Assembly (NCBI RefSeq): GCF_019049755.1 | Contig: NZ_JAFMOS010000633.1 | Coordinates: forward strand, 1-41,541 | Source: Rahnella perminowiae | Lineage (GTDB): Bacteria; Pseudomonadota; Gammaproteobacteria; Enterobacterales; Enterobacteriaceae | Direction of reading: 5' to 3' | DNA length: 41,541 bases | In this document: positions 9,830 to 18,168 of the stretch, piece after piece | Layout of the letters: every line of letters starts with the position of its first letter | Position numbering within the stretch: the stretch's first letter is position 1 | Program-made: the position numbers and the translations under genes | The notes under the pieces: model-generated | Told to the model about the DNA's origin: nothing | Seen by the model: only the letters and a program-made list of their open reading frames with translations | Databases searched by the model: none

Positions 9830-12092
9830 CCTGGATCTCCTTTGACAGCTCAACAAAAAACGCGCTGTATCCCGCTACCCTGACGACCAGCCCTGCGAAA
9901 TCCTGCGGGCGTTTTTGCGCTTCGCGAAGCTGCTCAGCATTCACCACGTTGAACTGTACATGCTGCAACTTCAGGCGGGTGAACGCGCAGAGGAAATCGG
10001 CCAGTTTATTCAGCCCCTGCCTGCCTTCAAGCGTTGATGGCGTGAATTTCACATTCAGCAGTGTGCCATTGGAGAGCAGTGTGTTGTCGAGTTTACTGAC
10101 GGATTTCAGTACCGCTGTCGGTCCCTGATGGTCCTGTCCCCTCATCGGTGAAAGGCCGCCATCTGCCAGTTGTTCACCGGCAAAACGACCATCTGGCGTT
10201 GCGCCGACCACTGCGCCCAGCGGTACATGCGCGGAAACCGTATACGAGCCTGGCGTAAACTGACCGCCACGTGGATTGCGAAACTGCTCGACTTGTTTGC
10301 AGTAGAAACGCAGCAAATCGGCACTGATCAGATCGACCTCATCAATGTCATTACCGTACTTCTCAAAGCGGTTGATCAGACGGGCACGAATGGCGAGCCC
10401 TTCTTCGCCGGCAAAATTCCCTTTCAGAGAAGCCAGTAATTCATCAAAGGTCAGACGTTGCTGATCAAATACCATGCCTTTCAGCGCATGCAGGGAATCA
10501 CTGAGGTTAGCGATACCGATGCCCTGAACACCGGAAAAGTTGTAACGTGCGCCGCCAGCGGTAATGTCTTTACCGCTGTCCAGACAACCTTCAATAAACG
10601 AAGACAGCAGCGGAACCGGTGCCCAGTCGCGGTGGCCGATATCACAGATGTTGCTGCCTTGCGCCATCAGTCTGACGTAATGGCTGATTTTCCGGCGGAT
10701 CTGTTCCACCAGTTCTGGATAAGTGATCGCCGGGTTGCCCTCGTTCTCATACAGCGCCAGTTCCATGACCTTTAACAGGTTAAACATGGCGATATCGTGC
10801 AGGCCGTAGGTTTTTCCGGGGATCGACAGTTCGACGCAGCCCACGACAGCATAATCCCGCGCATCTTCGAGGCGTACGCCACGGTTAAGAAACGCCGGAA
10901 CCACCACTTCATCATTGAATATTTGCGGAATACCGGTACCGAGACGGATCGTTTCAGCGGTTTTCAGCAGAAACTGACGGTCGATCAGTTCATTGACCCG
11001 TACGCCAAGGTTAGGCTGTGGCAGGCAAATGCTCTGATACGCGTCCAGACACAGAAACGACAGCACATTGATGGCACTACGTCCGGCGTCGGTCAGGCCG
11101 CCGAGCAAAATGGTATAACCCGTCGGGAAGCCGGCGAAGTAACGAGCGCTGGACATCGAACGCAGCAGCACGATGTCATTGCACTTTATCCACAGGCTTT
11201 CCAGCAACTCTTTAAGGAACGCCGGTGATTCACCGTGCGAAAGGGAATACTGATAGAACGGCAACATGTACAGATCGAAGCGCCCGAGCGATAACGAGCT
11301 GGCATTGGATTCGATCTGTAAAATGATATTCATGTACCAGAACAGCTGGCAGGCCTGATAGAAATCCTGCGGTTTATTGACTGAAATATGACGCGAAATG
11401 CGGGCAATACGCATCAGCTCCTGTTTTCGCGAGGCATCCTGACAGGCTTCTGCTAACCCTTCTGCCAGCGCGGCGTAGCGCAAAATATGCCGCTGTGCTG
11501 CCTGTAGCGTAATCAGCGCTGCCTGATAAAAGGTATTATCCGGCGCGCCGGCGACGCGCTGCTGAAGTTCTGAAACGACGTTATCCAGGCCAGAATTCAG
11601 TAACCGGGGATAATCAATAATGATATGCCCCTGGCCTTTGTCTGTCTGGTTGATACTGAATATCTGCATTTTGGTGGCAGCGGTGACATCTTCCGGCATC
11701 TGACTGTTGATGAAATCTTTCATCGAACGCGATTCCCAGTAAGGGAAAAGCTGTGTGCGGTAAATCTGTTTATCCTGCTCCGAAATGTTAAAGCGGTCCT
11801 GTGGACGGGCTGAAAACCCATCCAGTTCTTCCAGCAACCAGTAGGGGTCCATTTCAGGAGAGATGATCCCCGCACGCGGTTTGACCGTACGGTTACCGGC
11901 AATCAACTCGCCTTCACGCAGGGCAATCTCAACGTTATCCAGAATATGTGCCGTGGCCTTTGCGCGGCGCAGAAGCGTAGGTTCGCCTTCTGTGCTGCGG
12001 TGACTTTCGGTATACAGCAGGGCACGTTCCAGCGAAATTTCACGCGGGCTGGCGAAAAGTGCGGCTTTCAGACGTTCTGTGCGGGAAGTCAT
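9795..12092 (-). CDS. pflD: PflD, glycyl radical enzyme of unassigned substrate
   Basis: A glycyl radical enzyme of 765 residues, the same as E. coli PflD, which is often labelled formate acetyltransferase 2. The radical glycine is G741 in RVAGYSAFF near the C-terminus. The active-site cysteine is C419 in VVGCVELSIPG. One Cys followed by V-E is the pattern of glycerol, diol and choline-cleaving enzymes (GCVEP type), whereas pyruvate formate-lyase has two adjacent cysteines. The enzyme is therefore more likely a dehydratase or C-X lyase than a PFL. The start at 12092 (MTSRTERLKAALF) has GGGAG six bases upstream, and the 24 codons before it are not conserved. Its activase follows with a 35-base overlap. 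It should work only under anaerobic conditions. Confidence 0.93.
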   Translation of the reverse strand: MTSRTERLKAALFASPREISLERALLYTESHRSTEGEPTLLRRAKATAHILDNVEIALREGELIAGNRTVKPRAGIISPEMDPYWLLEELDGFSARPQDRFNISEQDKQIYRTQLFPYWESRSMKDFINSQMPEDVTAATKMQIFSINQTDKGQGHIIIDYPRLLNSGLDNVVSELQQRVAGAPDNTFYQAALITLQAAQRHILRYAALAEGLAEACQDASRKQELMRIARISRHISVNKPQDFYQACQLFWYMNIILQIESNASSLSLGRFDLYMLPFYQYSLSHGESPAFLKELLESLWIKCNDIVLLRSMSSARYFAGFPTGYTILLGGLTDAGRSAINVLSFLCLDAYQSICLPQPNLGVRVNELIDRQFLLKTAETIRLGTGIPQIFNDEVVVPAFLNRGVRLEDARDYAVVGCVELSIPGKTYGLHDIAMFNLLKVMELALYENEGNPAITYPELVEQIRRKISHYVRLMAQGSNICDIGHRDWAPVPLLSSFIEGCLDSGKDITAGGARYNFSGVQGIGIANLSDSLHALKGMVFDQQRLTFDELLASLKGNFAGEEGLAIRARLINRFEKYGNDIDEVDLISADLLRFYCKQVEQFRNPRGGQFTPGSYTVSAHVPLGAVVGATPDGRFAGEQLADGGLSPMRGQDHQGPTAVLKSVSKLDNTLLSNGTLLNVKFTPSTLEGRQGLNKLADFLCAFTRLKLQHVQFNVVNAEQLREAQKRPQDFAGLVVRVAGYSAFFVELSKEIQDDIIGRTAHQL

Positions 12093-12108
12093 CTCATTCT
12101 CCCTGGCG

Positions 12109-12438
12109 TCAATCCGTGATGGCAGCGTTGGCGAGATGTGCTGCGATTTTTTCCATGATGGCATCTGCCCGTTTTACGGCATCACTGATGGCCACACGCA
12201 CCGTGACTTTACCTCTGAAGCGCTCTTCCTGTTTGATGCCAATGTCTTTCGTCAGGATCACGATGTCTGCCGCCGCCACATCTTCCGGCGTCAGTTCGTT
12301 TTCCAGGCCGATTGAACCCTGCGTTTCAACTTTGCATTCCCAGCCTTTAGCTTTTGCCGCGCGTTCAATCGCTTCAGCCGCCATATAGGTATGAGCAACA
12401 CCGGACGGGCACGCGGTTACAGCAATAATGTGAGTCAT
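12109..12438 (-). CDS. frwB: FrwB, fructose-type PTS EIIB component
   Basis: A 109-residue cytoplasmic EIIB domain of the fructose PTS family. The phosphocysteine is C10 in IAVTACPSGVAHTYMAAE, the standard signature for this family. It accepts phosphate from the EIIA domain at the C-terminus of PtsA and passes it to sugar bound by FrwC, whose gene ends 17 bases upstream. It is close to E. coli FrwB (106 residues) throughout, for example VETQGSIGLENELT and VILTKDIGIK. The gap to pflD is 16 bases, so frwC, frwB and pflD look like one transcript. Confidence 0.94.
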   Translation of the reverse strand: MTHIIAVTACPSGVAHTYMAAEAIERAAKAKGWECKVETQGSIGLENELTPEDVAAADIVILTKDIGIKQEERFRGKVTVRVAISDAVKRADAIMEKIAAHLANAAITD

Positions 12439-12455
12439 GATGTTTTCCTTTGGGT

Positions 12456-13535
12456 TCAGTTAATTTCGAAGTCCAGATCAAGTTCTGATTCCTGACGCGT
12501 TTTTGCCGACTGCTTTTTGGCGGCCAGATATTTCAGCGTGTTGACGCACAGTGCCGTGACAACCATGCCGACCAGCAATGCACCGATATACCCCAGTTTT
12601 CCCTGTACAACCGGCAACACAATCAGTCCGCCCCAGCCGGCATAGCATTGAGCGCCAACCAGAGCTGCTGTCACCGCCGCACACACTGAACCAGCCATGA
12701 TGGCAGGAATGACACGCAGCGGGTCAGAGGCGGCAAAAGGAATAGCACCTTCGGTGATGCCGACGCAGCCCATCAGCATGGCGGCTTTGCCCGCTTCGCG
12801 CTCTTCAGTGGAATAATATTTACGGCCAATCAGCGTGGCGAAACCCAATCCCAGAGGCGGTGTTGCGATAGCCACGGCGGCAATGGCCACCACGGTATAC
12901 ACACCCTGTGCCACGCAAATCAGCATGAAAGCGTAGGCAACTTTATTCACCGGCCCGCCCATGTCGAAGGCCAGCATCAACCCCATGATGATGGCAAGCA
13001 CAATAATGCTGCCCTGCTGCATGCCTTGCAGCCAGTGAGTCAGGGAGGTGGTCAGCAGACCAACCGGTTCGCCCAGTCCCCACATCATCACCCCTGCTGT
13101 CAGCAGCGTACCGATAATCGGGATCACGAAGATCGGCATCACCGAGCGCAGGATCTTCGGTACGCGGATCTTTTTAAGATAGAAGACGATAATGCCACCC
13201 AGCAGGCCAGCGATGATCGCGCCAAAAAATCCTGCACCGAATGACGCACCGACCCAGGCACCGATGGCAGCAGGAGCCAGCGCGGAACGATCCGAGATGG
13301 AATAGCCGATATAAGCCGCCAGAAAAGGCACCATCAGGGTTAAACCAGCGACACCGATATCAAACAGCTTTTTCAGGTTCGGATCGGTTGCCGCATCCGG
13401 TACGGCACCTTTGCCATACAACATCACGGAGACCGCCAGCAAAATGCCGCCTGCGACCACAAAGGGGATCATATGAGACACGCCAGTCATCAGGTGCTGG
13501 CGGGTATTTTTTAGAATAGTGATCAAGTCTTTCAT
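12456..13535 (-). CDS. frwC: FrwC, fructose-type PTS EIIC membrane component
   Basis: The membrane channel of the PTS, which moves and phosphorylates the incoming sugar. From the ATG at 13535 it has 359 residues, the same as E. coli FrwC. Multiple hydrophobic helices run from about 20 to 340. The signature near residue 270 (GITEGAIPFAASDP) is the conserved substrate/phosphate loop of fructose-family EIIC proteins. The start at 13535 has GGAG six bases upstream; a GTG four codons earlier is less likely. The C-terminus is acidic (ELDLDFEIN), as in E. coli. First gene of the minus-strand operon, divergent from ptsA across a 365-base control region. The sugar is unknown. Confidence 0.94.
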   Translation of the reverse strand: MKDLITILKNTRQHLMTGVSHMIPFVVAGGILLAVSVMLYGKGAVPDAATDPNLKKLFDIGVAGLTLMVPFLAAYIGYSISDRSALAPAAIGAWVGASFGAGFFGAIIAGLLGGIIVFYLKKIRVPKILRSVMPIFVIPIIGTLLTAGVMMWGLGEPVGLLTTSLTHWLQGMQQGSIIVLAIIMGLMLAFDMGGPVNKVAYAFMLICVAQGVYTVVAIAAVAIATPPLGLGFATLIGRKYYSTEEREAGKAAMLMGCVGITEGAIPFAASDPLRVIPAIMAGSVCAAVTAALVGAQCYAGWGGLIVLPVVQGKLGYIGALLVGMVVTALCVNTLKYLAAKKQSAKTRQESELDLDFEIN

Positions 13536-13578
13536 GATGAACTCCACGAAAACCGGTGCCGGGCTAAAAATCGCAAAT

Positions 13579-13592
13579 ATCAGGGTTTCATT
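13579..13592 (-). promoter_or_regulatory. Possible Cra (FruR) site upstream of frwC
   Basis: Read on the minus strand, AATGAAACCCTGAT agrees with the Cra consensus RSTGAAWCSNTHHW at about 12 of 14 positions. It lies 44 bases before the frwC start. Cra control would suit a fructose-type PTS next to a fructose-6-phosphate aldolase, but a match of this quality can arise by chance. Confidence 0.3.
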
Positions 13593-13759
13593 TCAAAACC
13601 GCAGATACAGAAAGGCTATCGACCACAACAATAGGCCGCTGCTGATAACGCTAATAGTGGACAAATTTGTGTTTTACTGGACTTTTGTAATGTCCTGCCA
13701 AAAATGCGAGCAGGTTCAAATAAGCCGAAATAAAGCGAGGTTTGTGCGCTCGTTTGCTG

Positions 13760-13775
13760 TGTGAGCTGCTTCGCA
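13760..13775. promoter_or_regulatory. CRP-cAMP binding site between frwC and ptsA
   Basis: TGTGA-N6-TCGCA matches the CRP core TGTGA-N6-TCACA at 9 of 10 positions. It lies 126 bases before the ptsA start and 225 bases before frwC, so it could activate ptsA directly and perhaps both transcripts. It fits catabolite control of an accessory sugar system. Confidence 0.65.
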
Positions 13776-13900
13776 AAAAATGACAGATATTACATTTATC
13801 CAGTGTTTGTCATTTTTGTCTGGTAGCTATTGGATCCGCCTGACTCTTATTCTGCAAAGAGCCGGTGCATTACACCGGAATTTGGGATGAGGATTCAGAA

Positions 13901-16405
13901 ATGAGTAAGACGTTGAGCTTCACCTGCATGTTAGTCAATGGGGTTCATGCCCGGCCAGCCAGCCATATTGAAACGTTGTGCAATGGCTTCGGGTCTGCGT
14001 TTCAGTGGCATAATGGGCGCACTGACCGCGTTGCCGATGGTAAAAGTGTTCTTTCACTGATTGGTGCCGATATTCTGTTTAATGATGAATGCCTGGTCAC
14101 CATAGAAGGGAATGACGAAGACGCCGCGTACAGGGCGCTGGCTCATTTCATTGAATACCAACTCCCTCATTGTGATGAAGCCCTGCCTGAGCATGATGAA
14201 AGCGCGGAACTTGAGCCGCTTCCTGAATCCCTGAGCCATCTTTCTCCGTTGGTTTTCCGCGCCCGTTCAGTCAGTGAAGGGTGCGCGTCCGGAAAACTGG
14301 TCAGCCTTTCTGATGTGAACCTGGCAACATTCAGGGACTTACCCGCGTCTCAGGGGAAAGATAAAGAACAAAGCCTGCTTTGCCGCGGGCTGGCTGGATT
14401 GGAAAAATCTCTCAATTTACAATTGATGGCGGGCAGCGGGACGATGACTGCGGTGCTGGAATCACACCTTTCTTTGCTGCGTGATAACAGCCTGCGCGAA
14501 GCTTTGCTGAGCCGTGTGGCACAAGACCGGAGCTGTGCACAAAGTATTGTGGACACCGCAGCATATTTCAGCTCGCAACTCGCACAATCGTCCAGTGCTT
14601 ATTTGCGTGAACGCGAACTGGATATTCGTGATGTCAGCTTCCGGCTTTTACAGCAAATCTATGGTGAGGAACGCTTTCCTTCCCAACAGGCACTGAGCGA
14701 AGCGAGTATTTGTCTGGCCGATGAACTGACGCCGAGCCAGTTTCTCGAACTGGATAAAACCCATCTGAAAGGTCTGCTGCTCGGCAGCGGAGGCAGTACG
14801 TCACATACCGTGATCCTCGCCCGATCATTCAATATACCCACTCTCGTCGGTGTGGATCCGCAACCACTTCTGGCTTATTTACAGCAGGATGTGCTGATCG
14901 ACGGCGATCTCGGTCTGATTGCCTGTGCACTCAGCGAACCGGTACGCCGTTATTATTGTCAGGAACAGGCAGTGCAACAGGCGCTGCGCGGACAGCAAAG
15001 CGAATATCTCGATAAACCCGGGTACACGGCAGACGGAGTGCGTCTTGAAGTGGCGGCCAATATCGCTCATTCGGTTGAAGCCAGCGCGGCATTTGATCAT
15101 GGCGCTGAAGCGATCGGGCTGTTCCGTACGGAAATGTTGTATATGGACCGCGCCAGCGCCCCTTCCGAAGATGAGCTGTACAATATTTATTGTCAGGCGA
15201 CGGAGGCAGCCCGGGGCAAAACTATCATTGTCCGCACGATGGATATCGGGGGAGATAAGCCGGTTCATTATCTGAACATTCCTGCCGAAAACAACCCGTT
15301 CCTCGGTTATCGCGCCGTGCGTATTTATCAGGAATTTCTGCCGTTATTTCATACGCAGTTGCGTTCGATCCTGCGCGCCTCGGCGCACGGGTCGCTGAAA
15401 ATCATGATCCCGATGATCTCTTCCATGGAGGAGATCTTATGGGTGAAAGAGAAGCTGGCGGAAGCCAAACAGTCGCTGCGCAGCGAGCAAGTGCCGTTTG
15501 ATGAAAAAATTCAGTTGGGGATCATGCTGGAAGTGCCGTCGGTGATGTTCATCATCGATCAATGCTGTGAAGAGATTGATTTCTTTAGCATCGGCAGCAA
15601 TGACCTGACGCAATATCTGCTGGCGGTCGATCGTGATAATACGAAAGTGACCCGCCATTACAACAGCCTGAATCCGGCCTTTCTGCGCGGGCTCGATCAT
15701 GTTGTGCGCGAGGTGCATCGTCACGGTAAATGGATTGGTTTATGCGGTGAGCTGGGCGCGAAAGGCTCGGTGTTGCCGCTACTGGTTGGAATGGGGCTTG
15801 ATGAAATTAGCATGAGTGCGCCGTCAGTTCCGGTGACCAAAGCGCGTCTGGCAAAACTCGACAGCCGCGAATGCCGCCTGTTGCTTAACCGCGCCATGCA
15901 GTGCCGGACGTCGCTGGAAGTCGAACACCTGCTGGCGCAGTTCAGGATGACGTTTAACGATGCTCCGCTGATTACGACGGAATGTGTGACGCTTAATGCC
16001 GACTGGCGCAGCAAAGAAGAAGTGATTAAAGGTATGGTGGATAACCTGATGCTGGCAGGGCGTTGCCGTTATCCGCGCAAACTCGCCGCTGATGTCTGGG
16101 CGCGGGAAGCCGTATTTTCCACCGGTCTCGGGTTTGGTTTTGCGATACCGCACACCAAATCAGAGCACATTGAGCAATCGACCATCAGCGTCGCGAAACT
16201 TCCGCAACCGGTGCAGTGGGGTGATGAACAAGCACAATTTGTGATCATGCTGACCCTCAATAAACATGCCGCAGGCGACCAGCATATGCGGATTTTCTCA
16301 AGGCTGGCGCGACGGATTATGCATGACAGTTTCCGCGACGCACTGATGCATTCGGCCACGGCAGCACAGATTGAAACGTTGCTCAAACAAGAGCTTGAAC
16401 TCTGA
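13901..16405 (+). CDS. ptsA: PtsA, HPr-EI-EIIA multiphosphoryl transfer protein
   Basis: A three-domain PTS protein of 834 residues that carries phosphate from PEP to the sugar-specific EIIB without the housekeeping HPr and EI. The HPr domain is at about 1-90 with phospho-histidine H16 ([10 protein letters not shown]). The EI domain is at about 115-670 with H302 ([13 protein letters not shown]) and PEP-site cysteine C615 ([10 protein letters not shown]). The fructose-type EIIA domain is at about 690-834 with H751 ([10 protein letters not shown]). E. coli PtsA has the same organisation at 833 residues. The start at 13901 has GAGGA 7 bases upstream; a GTG at 13865 would add 12 unconserved residues. 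fsaB follows after 11 bases. The natural partners are FrwB, FrwC and perhaps FrwD, across the shared control region. Confidence 0.95.
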   Translation: MSKTLSFTCMLVNGVHARPASHIETLCNGFGSAFQWHNGRTDRVADGKSVLSLIGADILFNDECLVTIEGNDEDAAYRALAHFIEYQLPHCDEALPEHDESAELEPLPESLSHLSPLVFRARSVSEGCASGKLVSLSDVNLATFRDLPASQGKDKEQSLLCRGLAGLEKSLNLQLMAGSGTMTAVLESHLSLLRDNSLREALLSRVAQDRSCAQSIVDTAAYFSSQLAQSSSAYLRERELDIRDVSFRLLQQIYGEERFPSQQALSEASICLADELTPSQFLELDKTHLKGLLLGSGGSTSHTVILARSFNIPTLVGVDPQPLLAYLQQDVLIDGDLGLIACALSEPVRRYYCQEQAVQQALRGQQSEYLDKPGYTADGVRLEVAANIAHSVEASAAFDHGAEAIGLFRTEMLYMDRASAPSEDELYNIYCQATEAARGKTIIVRTMDIGGDKPVHYLNIPAENNPFLGYRAVRIYQEFLPLFHTQLRSILRASAHGSLKIMIPMISSMEEILWVKEKLAEAKQSLRSEQVPFDEKIQLGIMLEVPSVMFIIDQCCEEIDFFSIGSNDLTQYLLAVDRDNTKVTRHYNSLNPAFLRGLDHVVREVHRHGKWIGLCGELGAKGSVLPLLVGMGLDEISMSAPSVPVTKARLAKLDSRECRLLLNRAMQCRTSLEVEHLLAQFRMTFNDAPLITTECVTLNADWRSKEEVIKGMVDNLMLAGRCRYPRKLAADVWAREAVFSTGLGFGFAIPHTKSEHIEQSTISVAKLPQPVQWGDEQAQFVIMLTLNKHAAGDQHMRIFSRLARRIMHDSFRDALMHSATAAQIETLLKQELEL

Positions 16406-16416
16406 CAGGAGAGGGT

Positions 16417-17079
16417 ATGGAACTTTATCTGGATACTGCTGATATCAGCGCAGTAAAACGTTTATCCCGGATTTTGCCGTTGCAGGGCGTGACCACGAAC
16501 CCGAGCATTGTGGCTAAATCGCAAACTTCCCTGTGGGAGGTTTTGCCCGCGCTTCGTGATGCATTAGGAGGAGAAGGGAAACTGTTTGCGCAGGTACTGG
16601 CAAATCAAACTGAGCAGATAGTTGAAGAAGCTGAATTATTGTATTCCCGCGTACCAGGGCTTGTGGTCAAAGTGCCGGTAACCGCTGCCGGGTTGGCAGC
16701 GATTAAGACGCTGCGTATTCGTAAAATTCCAACCCTGGGAACCGCTGTGTATGGTGCGGGGCAAGGGTTACTATCGGCACTGGCCGGGGCCGAATATGTC
16801 GCGCCTTATGTTAACCGGCTGGATGCCCAGGGGGGTGATGGCATTGCGATGGTGACCGAGTTGCAGCAATTGCTTACCCTGCATGTACCGCATGCCAAAG
16901 TGCTGGCCGCCAGTTTTAAAACGCCGCGCCAGGTTCTGGCCTGTCTGCTGGCAGGCTGTCAATCGGTCACGATCCCTGTCGATGTCGCGGAGCAATTGAT
17001 CAGTGCGCCCGCCGTACAGGCGGCTGTCGATAAATTTGAACAAGACTGGCAAGGTACTTTCGGGCAACTTTCACTTTAA
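16417..17079 (+). CDS. fsaB: FsaB (TalC), fructose-6-phosphate aldolase
   Basis: A class I aldolase of the small transaldolase family that reversibly splits fructose-6-phosphate to dihydroxyacetone and glyceraldehyde-3-phosphate. It has 220 residues, the same as E. coli FsaB. The Schiff-base lysine is K85 ([11 protein letters not shown]). Other family segments are GVTTNPSI (24-31), [28 protein letters not shown] and [10 protein letters not shown]. The ribosome binding site AGGAGAGGG lies just before the ATG, 11 bases after ptsA, so the two are co-transcribed. In E. coli gldA (glycerol/dihydroxyacetone dehydrogenase) follows this gene; here it is absent and a terminator comes next. Confidence 0.95.
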   Translation: MELYLDTADISAVKRLSRILPLQGVTTNPSIVAKSQTSLWEVLPALRDALGGEGKLFAQVLANQTEQIVEEAELLYSRVPGLVVKVPVTAAGLAAIKTLRIRKIPTLGTAVYGAGQGLLSALAGAEYVAPYVNRLDAQGGDGIAMVTELQQLLTLHVPHAKVLAASFKTPRQVLACLLAGCQSVTIPVDVAEQLISAPAVQAAVDKFEQDWQGTFGQLSL

Positions 17080-17100
17080 TCGGCTAACGTTGCGTAAAAA

Positions 17101-17124
17101 GCCCGGCAGGAAAACCTGTCGGGC
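17101..17124. terminator. Bidirectional terminator between fsaB and dlhH
   Basis: A ten-base-pair stem GCCCGGCAGG / CCTGTCGGGC (one G-T pair) has loop AAAA. It has five A residues on the left, which form a T-tract for the minus-strand dlhH transcript, and only a short CTTTG on the right for fsaB. It sits between the two convergent stops. Confidence 0.8.
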
Positions 17125-17167
17125 CTTTGTCATTCTGGTCAGTATCCTTTTACTTTACGCCTTACTT

Positions 17168-17995
17168 TTACTTAACTCCGTACTGCGCAAAGAAAGCCAG
17201 CATGCGTTGCCAGCCATCGGCAGCGGCTTCAGCATGGTAACTCGGGCGATAATCGGCGTTAAACGCGTGACCCGCTTCGGGATATACCACGATTTCCGCT
17301 GTGGCATTGGCTGCGCGAATGGCCTGTCGCATGGTTTCAATGGTATCCAGAGGAATGCTCGAATCTTCCCCGCCATACAAACCCAGCACCGGTGCATCCA
17401 GTGCCGCTGCGCGGTCAACCGGTTGGAACGGGCTGGTTAGCGTTTTATCACCGACCAGTTTACCGTACCAGGCTACGCCCGCTTTCAGTTGCGGATTGTG
17501 CGCCGCATACAGCCAGGTGATGCGCCCGCCCCAGCAGAAACCGGTGATACCTAATTTTGTAATATCCCCGCCATGCTGTGATGCCCAGTGAGCAGTATGA
17601 TCGAGATCGGAAAGCACTTGCTGGTCCGGTACTTTGCTGACCAGTTTGGCAAACAGCTCACTGATTTCGGTGTAATCACGCGGGTCACCCTGACGGAAAT
17701 ATAACTCCGGCGCGATGGCCATATACCCCTGCTTCGCCAGCCGGCGGCAGATATCCTGAATGTGTTCATGTACACCAAAAATCTCCTGCACGACCAGCAC
17801 GATCGGTAATTTACCGGTGAACTGTTCAGGACGGGCGAGATAGGCGGGCATATCTTCGCCCTGTGAGGGAATGGTGGTCTGGCCTGCGTGCAGCCCGTCG
17901 GTGTCGGTATGTATGGTGGTGCTGGCGACGGGCGTGACGGCAGGAGCAAAGCTGGTCGGAGCCTGTTTCAGGGTAAGCAATTCTTCTTTTTTCAT
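17168..17995 (-). CDS. dlhH: DlhH (YsgA), dienelactone hydrolase family protein
   Basis: An alpha/beta hydrolase of the dienelactone hydrolase family, 275 residues (E. coli YsgA/DlhH 271). The likely catalytic triad is C154 (GITGFCWGG), D211 (YGGEDSSIP) and H243 (EAGHAFNADYRP). E71 in the QEIFG motif is the residue that holds the cysteine in place in the family. The physiological substrate in enterobacteria is not established. No signal peptide is seen, so it is cytoplasmic. The ATG has GGAG 7 bases upstream. It is divergent from katE with 173 bases between starts; in E. coli the neighbour is udp, so katE has been inserted next to it here. Confidence 0.9.
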   Translation of the reverse strand: MKKEELLTLKQAPTSFAPAVTPVASTTIHTDTDGLHAGQTTIPSQGEDMPAYLARPEQFTGKLPIVLVVQEIFGVHEHIQDICRRLAKQGYMAIAPELYFRQGDPRDYTEISELFAKLVSKVPDQQVLSDLDHTAHWASQHGGDITKLGITGFCWGGRITWLYAAHNPQLKAGVAWYGKLVGDKTLTSPFQPVDRAAALDAPVLGLYGGEDSSIPLDTIETMRQAIRAANATAEIVVYPEAGHAFNADYRPSYHAEAAADGWQRMLAFFAQYGVK

Positions 17996-18046
17996 CGGGT
18001 GTCTCCAGGCAAGTGTCCATACGGAAATCTGTGGCTATGGATTAAA

Positions 18047-18053
18047 ACTATAG
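18047..18053 (-). promoter_or_regulatory. Candidate -10 element for dlhH
   Basis: CTATAGT on the minus strand, about 52 bases before the dlhH start, resembles the CTATACT-type -10 favoured by sigma-S. No clear -35 is visible, which sigma-S does not require. It mirrors an identical element for katE at 18089. Confidence 0.35.
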
Positions 18054-18088
18054 CCGGAAAGCATGAACAGCAAGGCGCAAGAGATGTT

Positions 18089-18095
18089 CTATAGT
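18089..18095 (+). promoter_or_regulatory. Candidate sigma-S -10 element for katE
   Basis: CTATAGT on the plus strand, 74 bases before the katE start, with a T-A rich flank (TTCTATAGTTAAAAG). E. coli katE is a classic sigma-S gene, and CTATA(C)T is the typical -10. There is no obvious -35. Inferred, not proven. Confidence 0.4.
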
Positions 18096-18168
18096 TAAAA
18101 GTTAATCAGGAAAGTCATCACGGAAGATTCACAGAACACCCGAAACTTTTGCCGAGGAGCTATGTTCA

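Larger units (their letters stand above)
13536..13900. other. Divergent control region between frwC and ptsA
   Basis: A 365-base stretch without a credible gene, separating two divergent transcripts. It holds a good CRP site near the middle right (13760-13775), a Cra-like sequence near the frwC side (13579-13592) and a small perfect hairpin in the ptsA leader (CCGGTG-CATTA-CACCGG, 13862-13878). It is AT-rich between about 13640 and 13830. I could not fix a convincing -35/-10 pair for either direction. Confidence 0.6.

Noticed and set aside
13519-13764. Open frame of 81 codons in the frwC-ptsA control region
   Set aside because: It overlaps the frwC start, contains the regulatory sites, and has no coding character or family resemblance.
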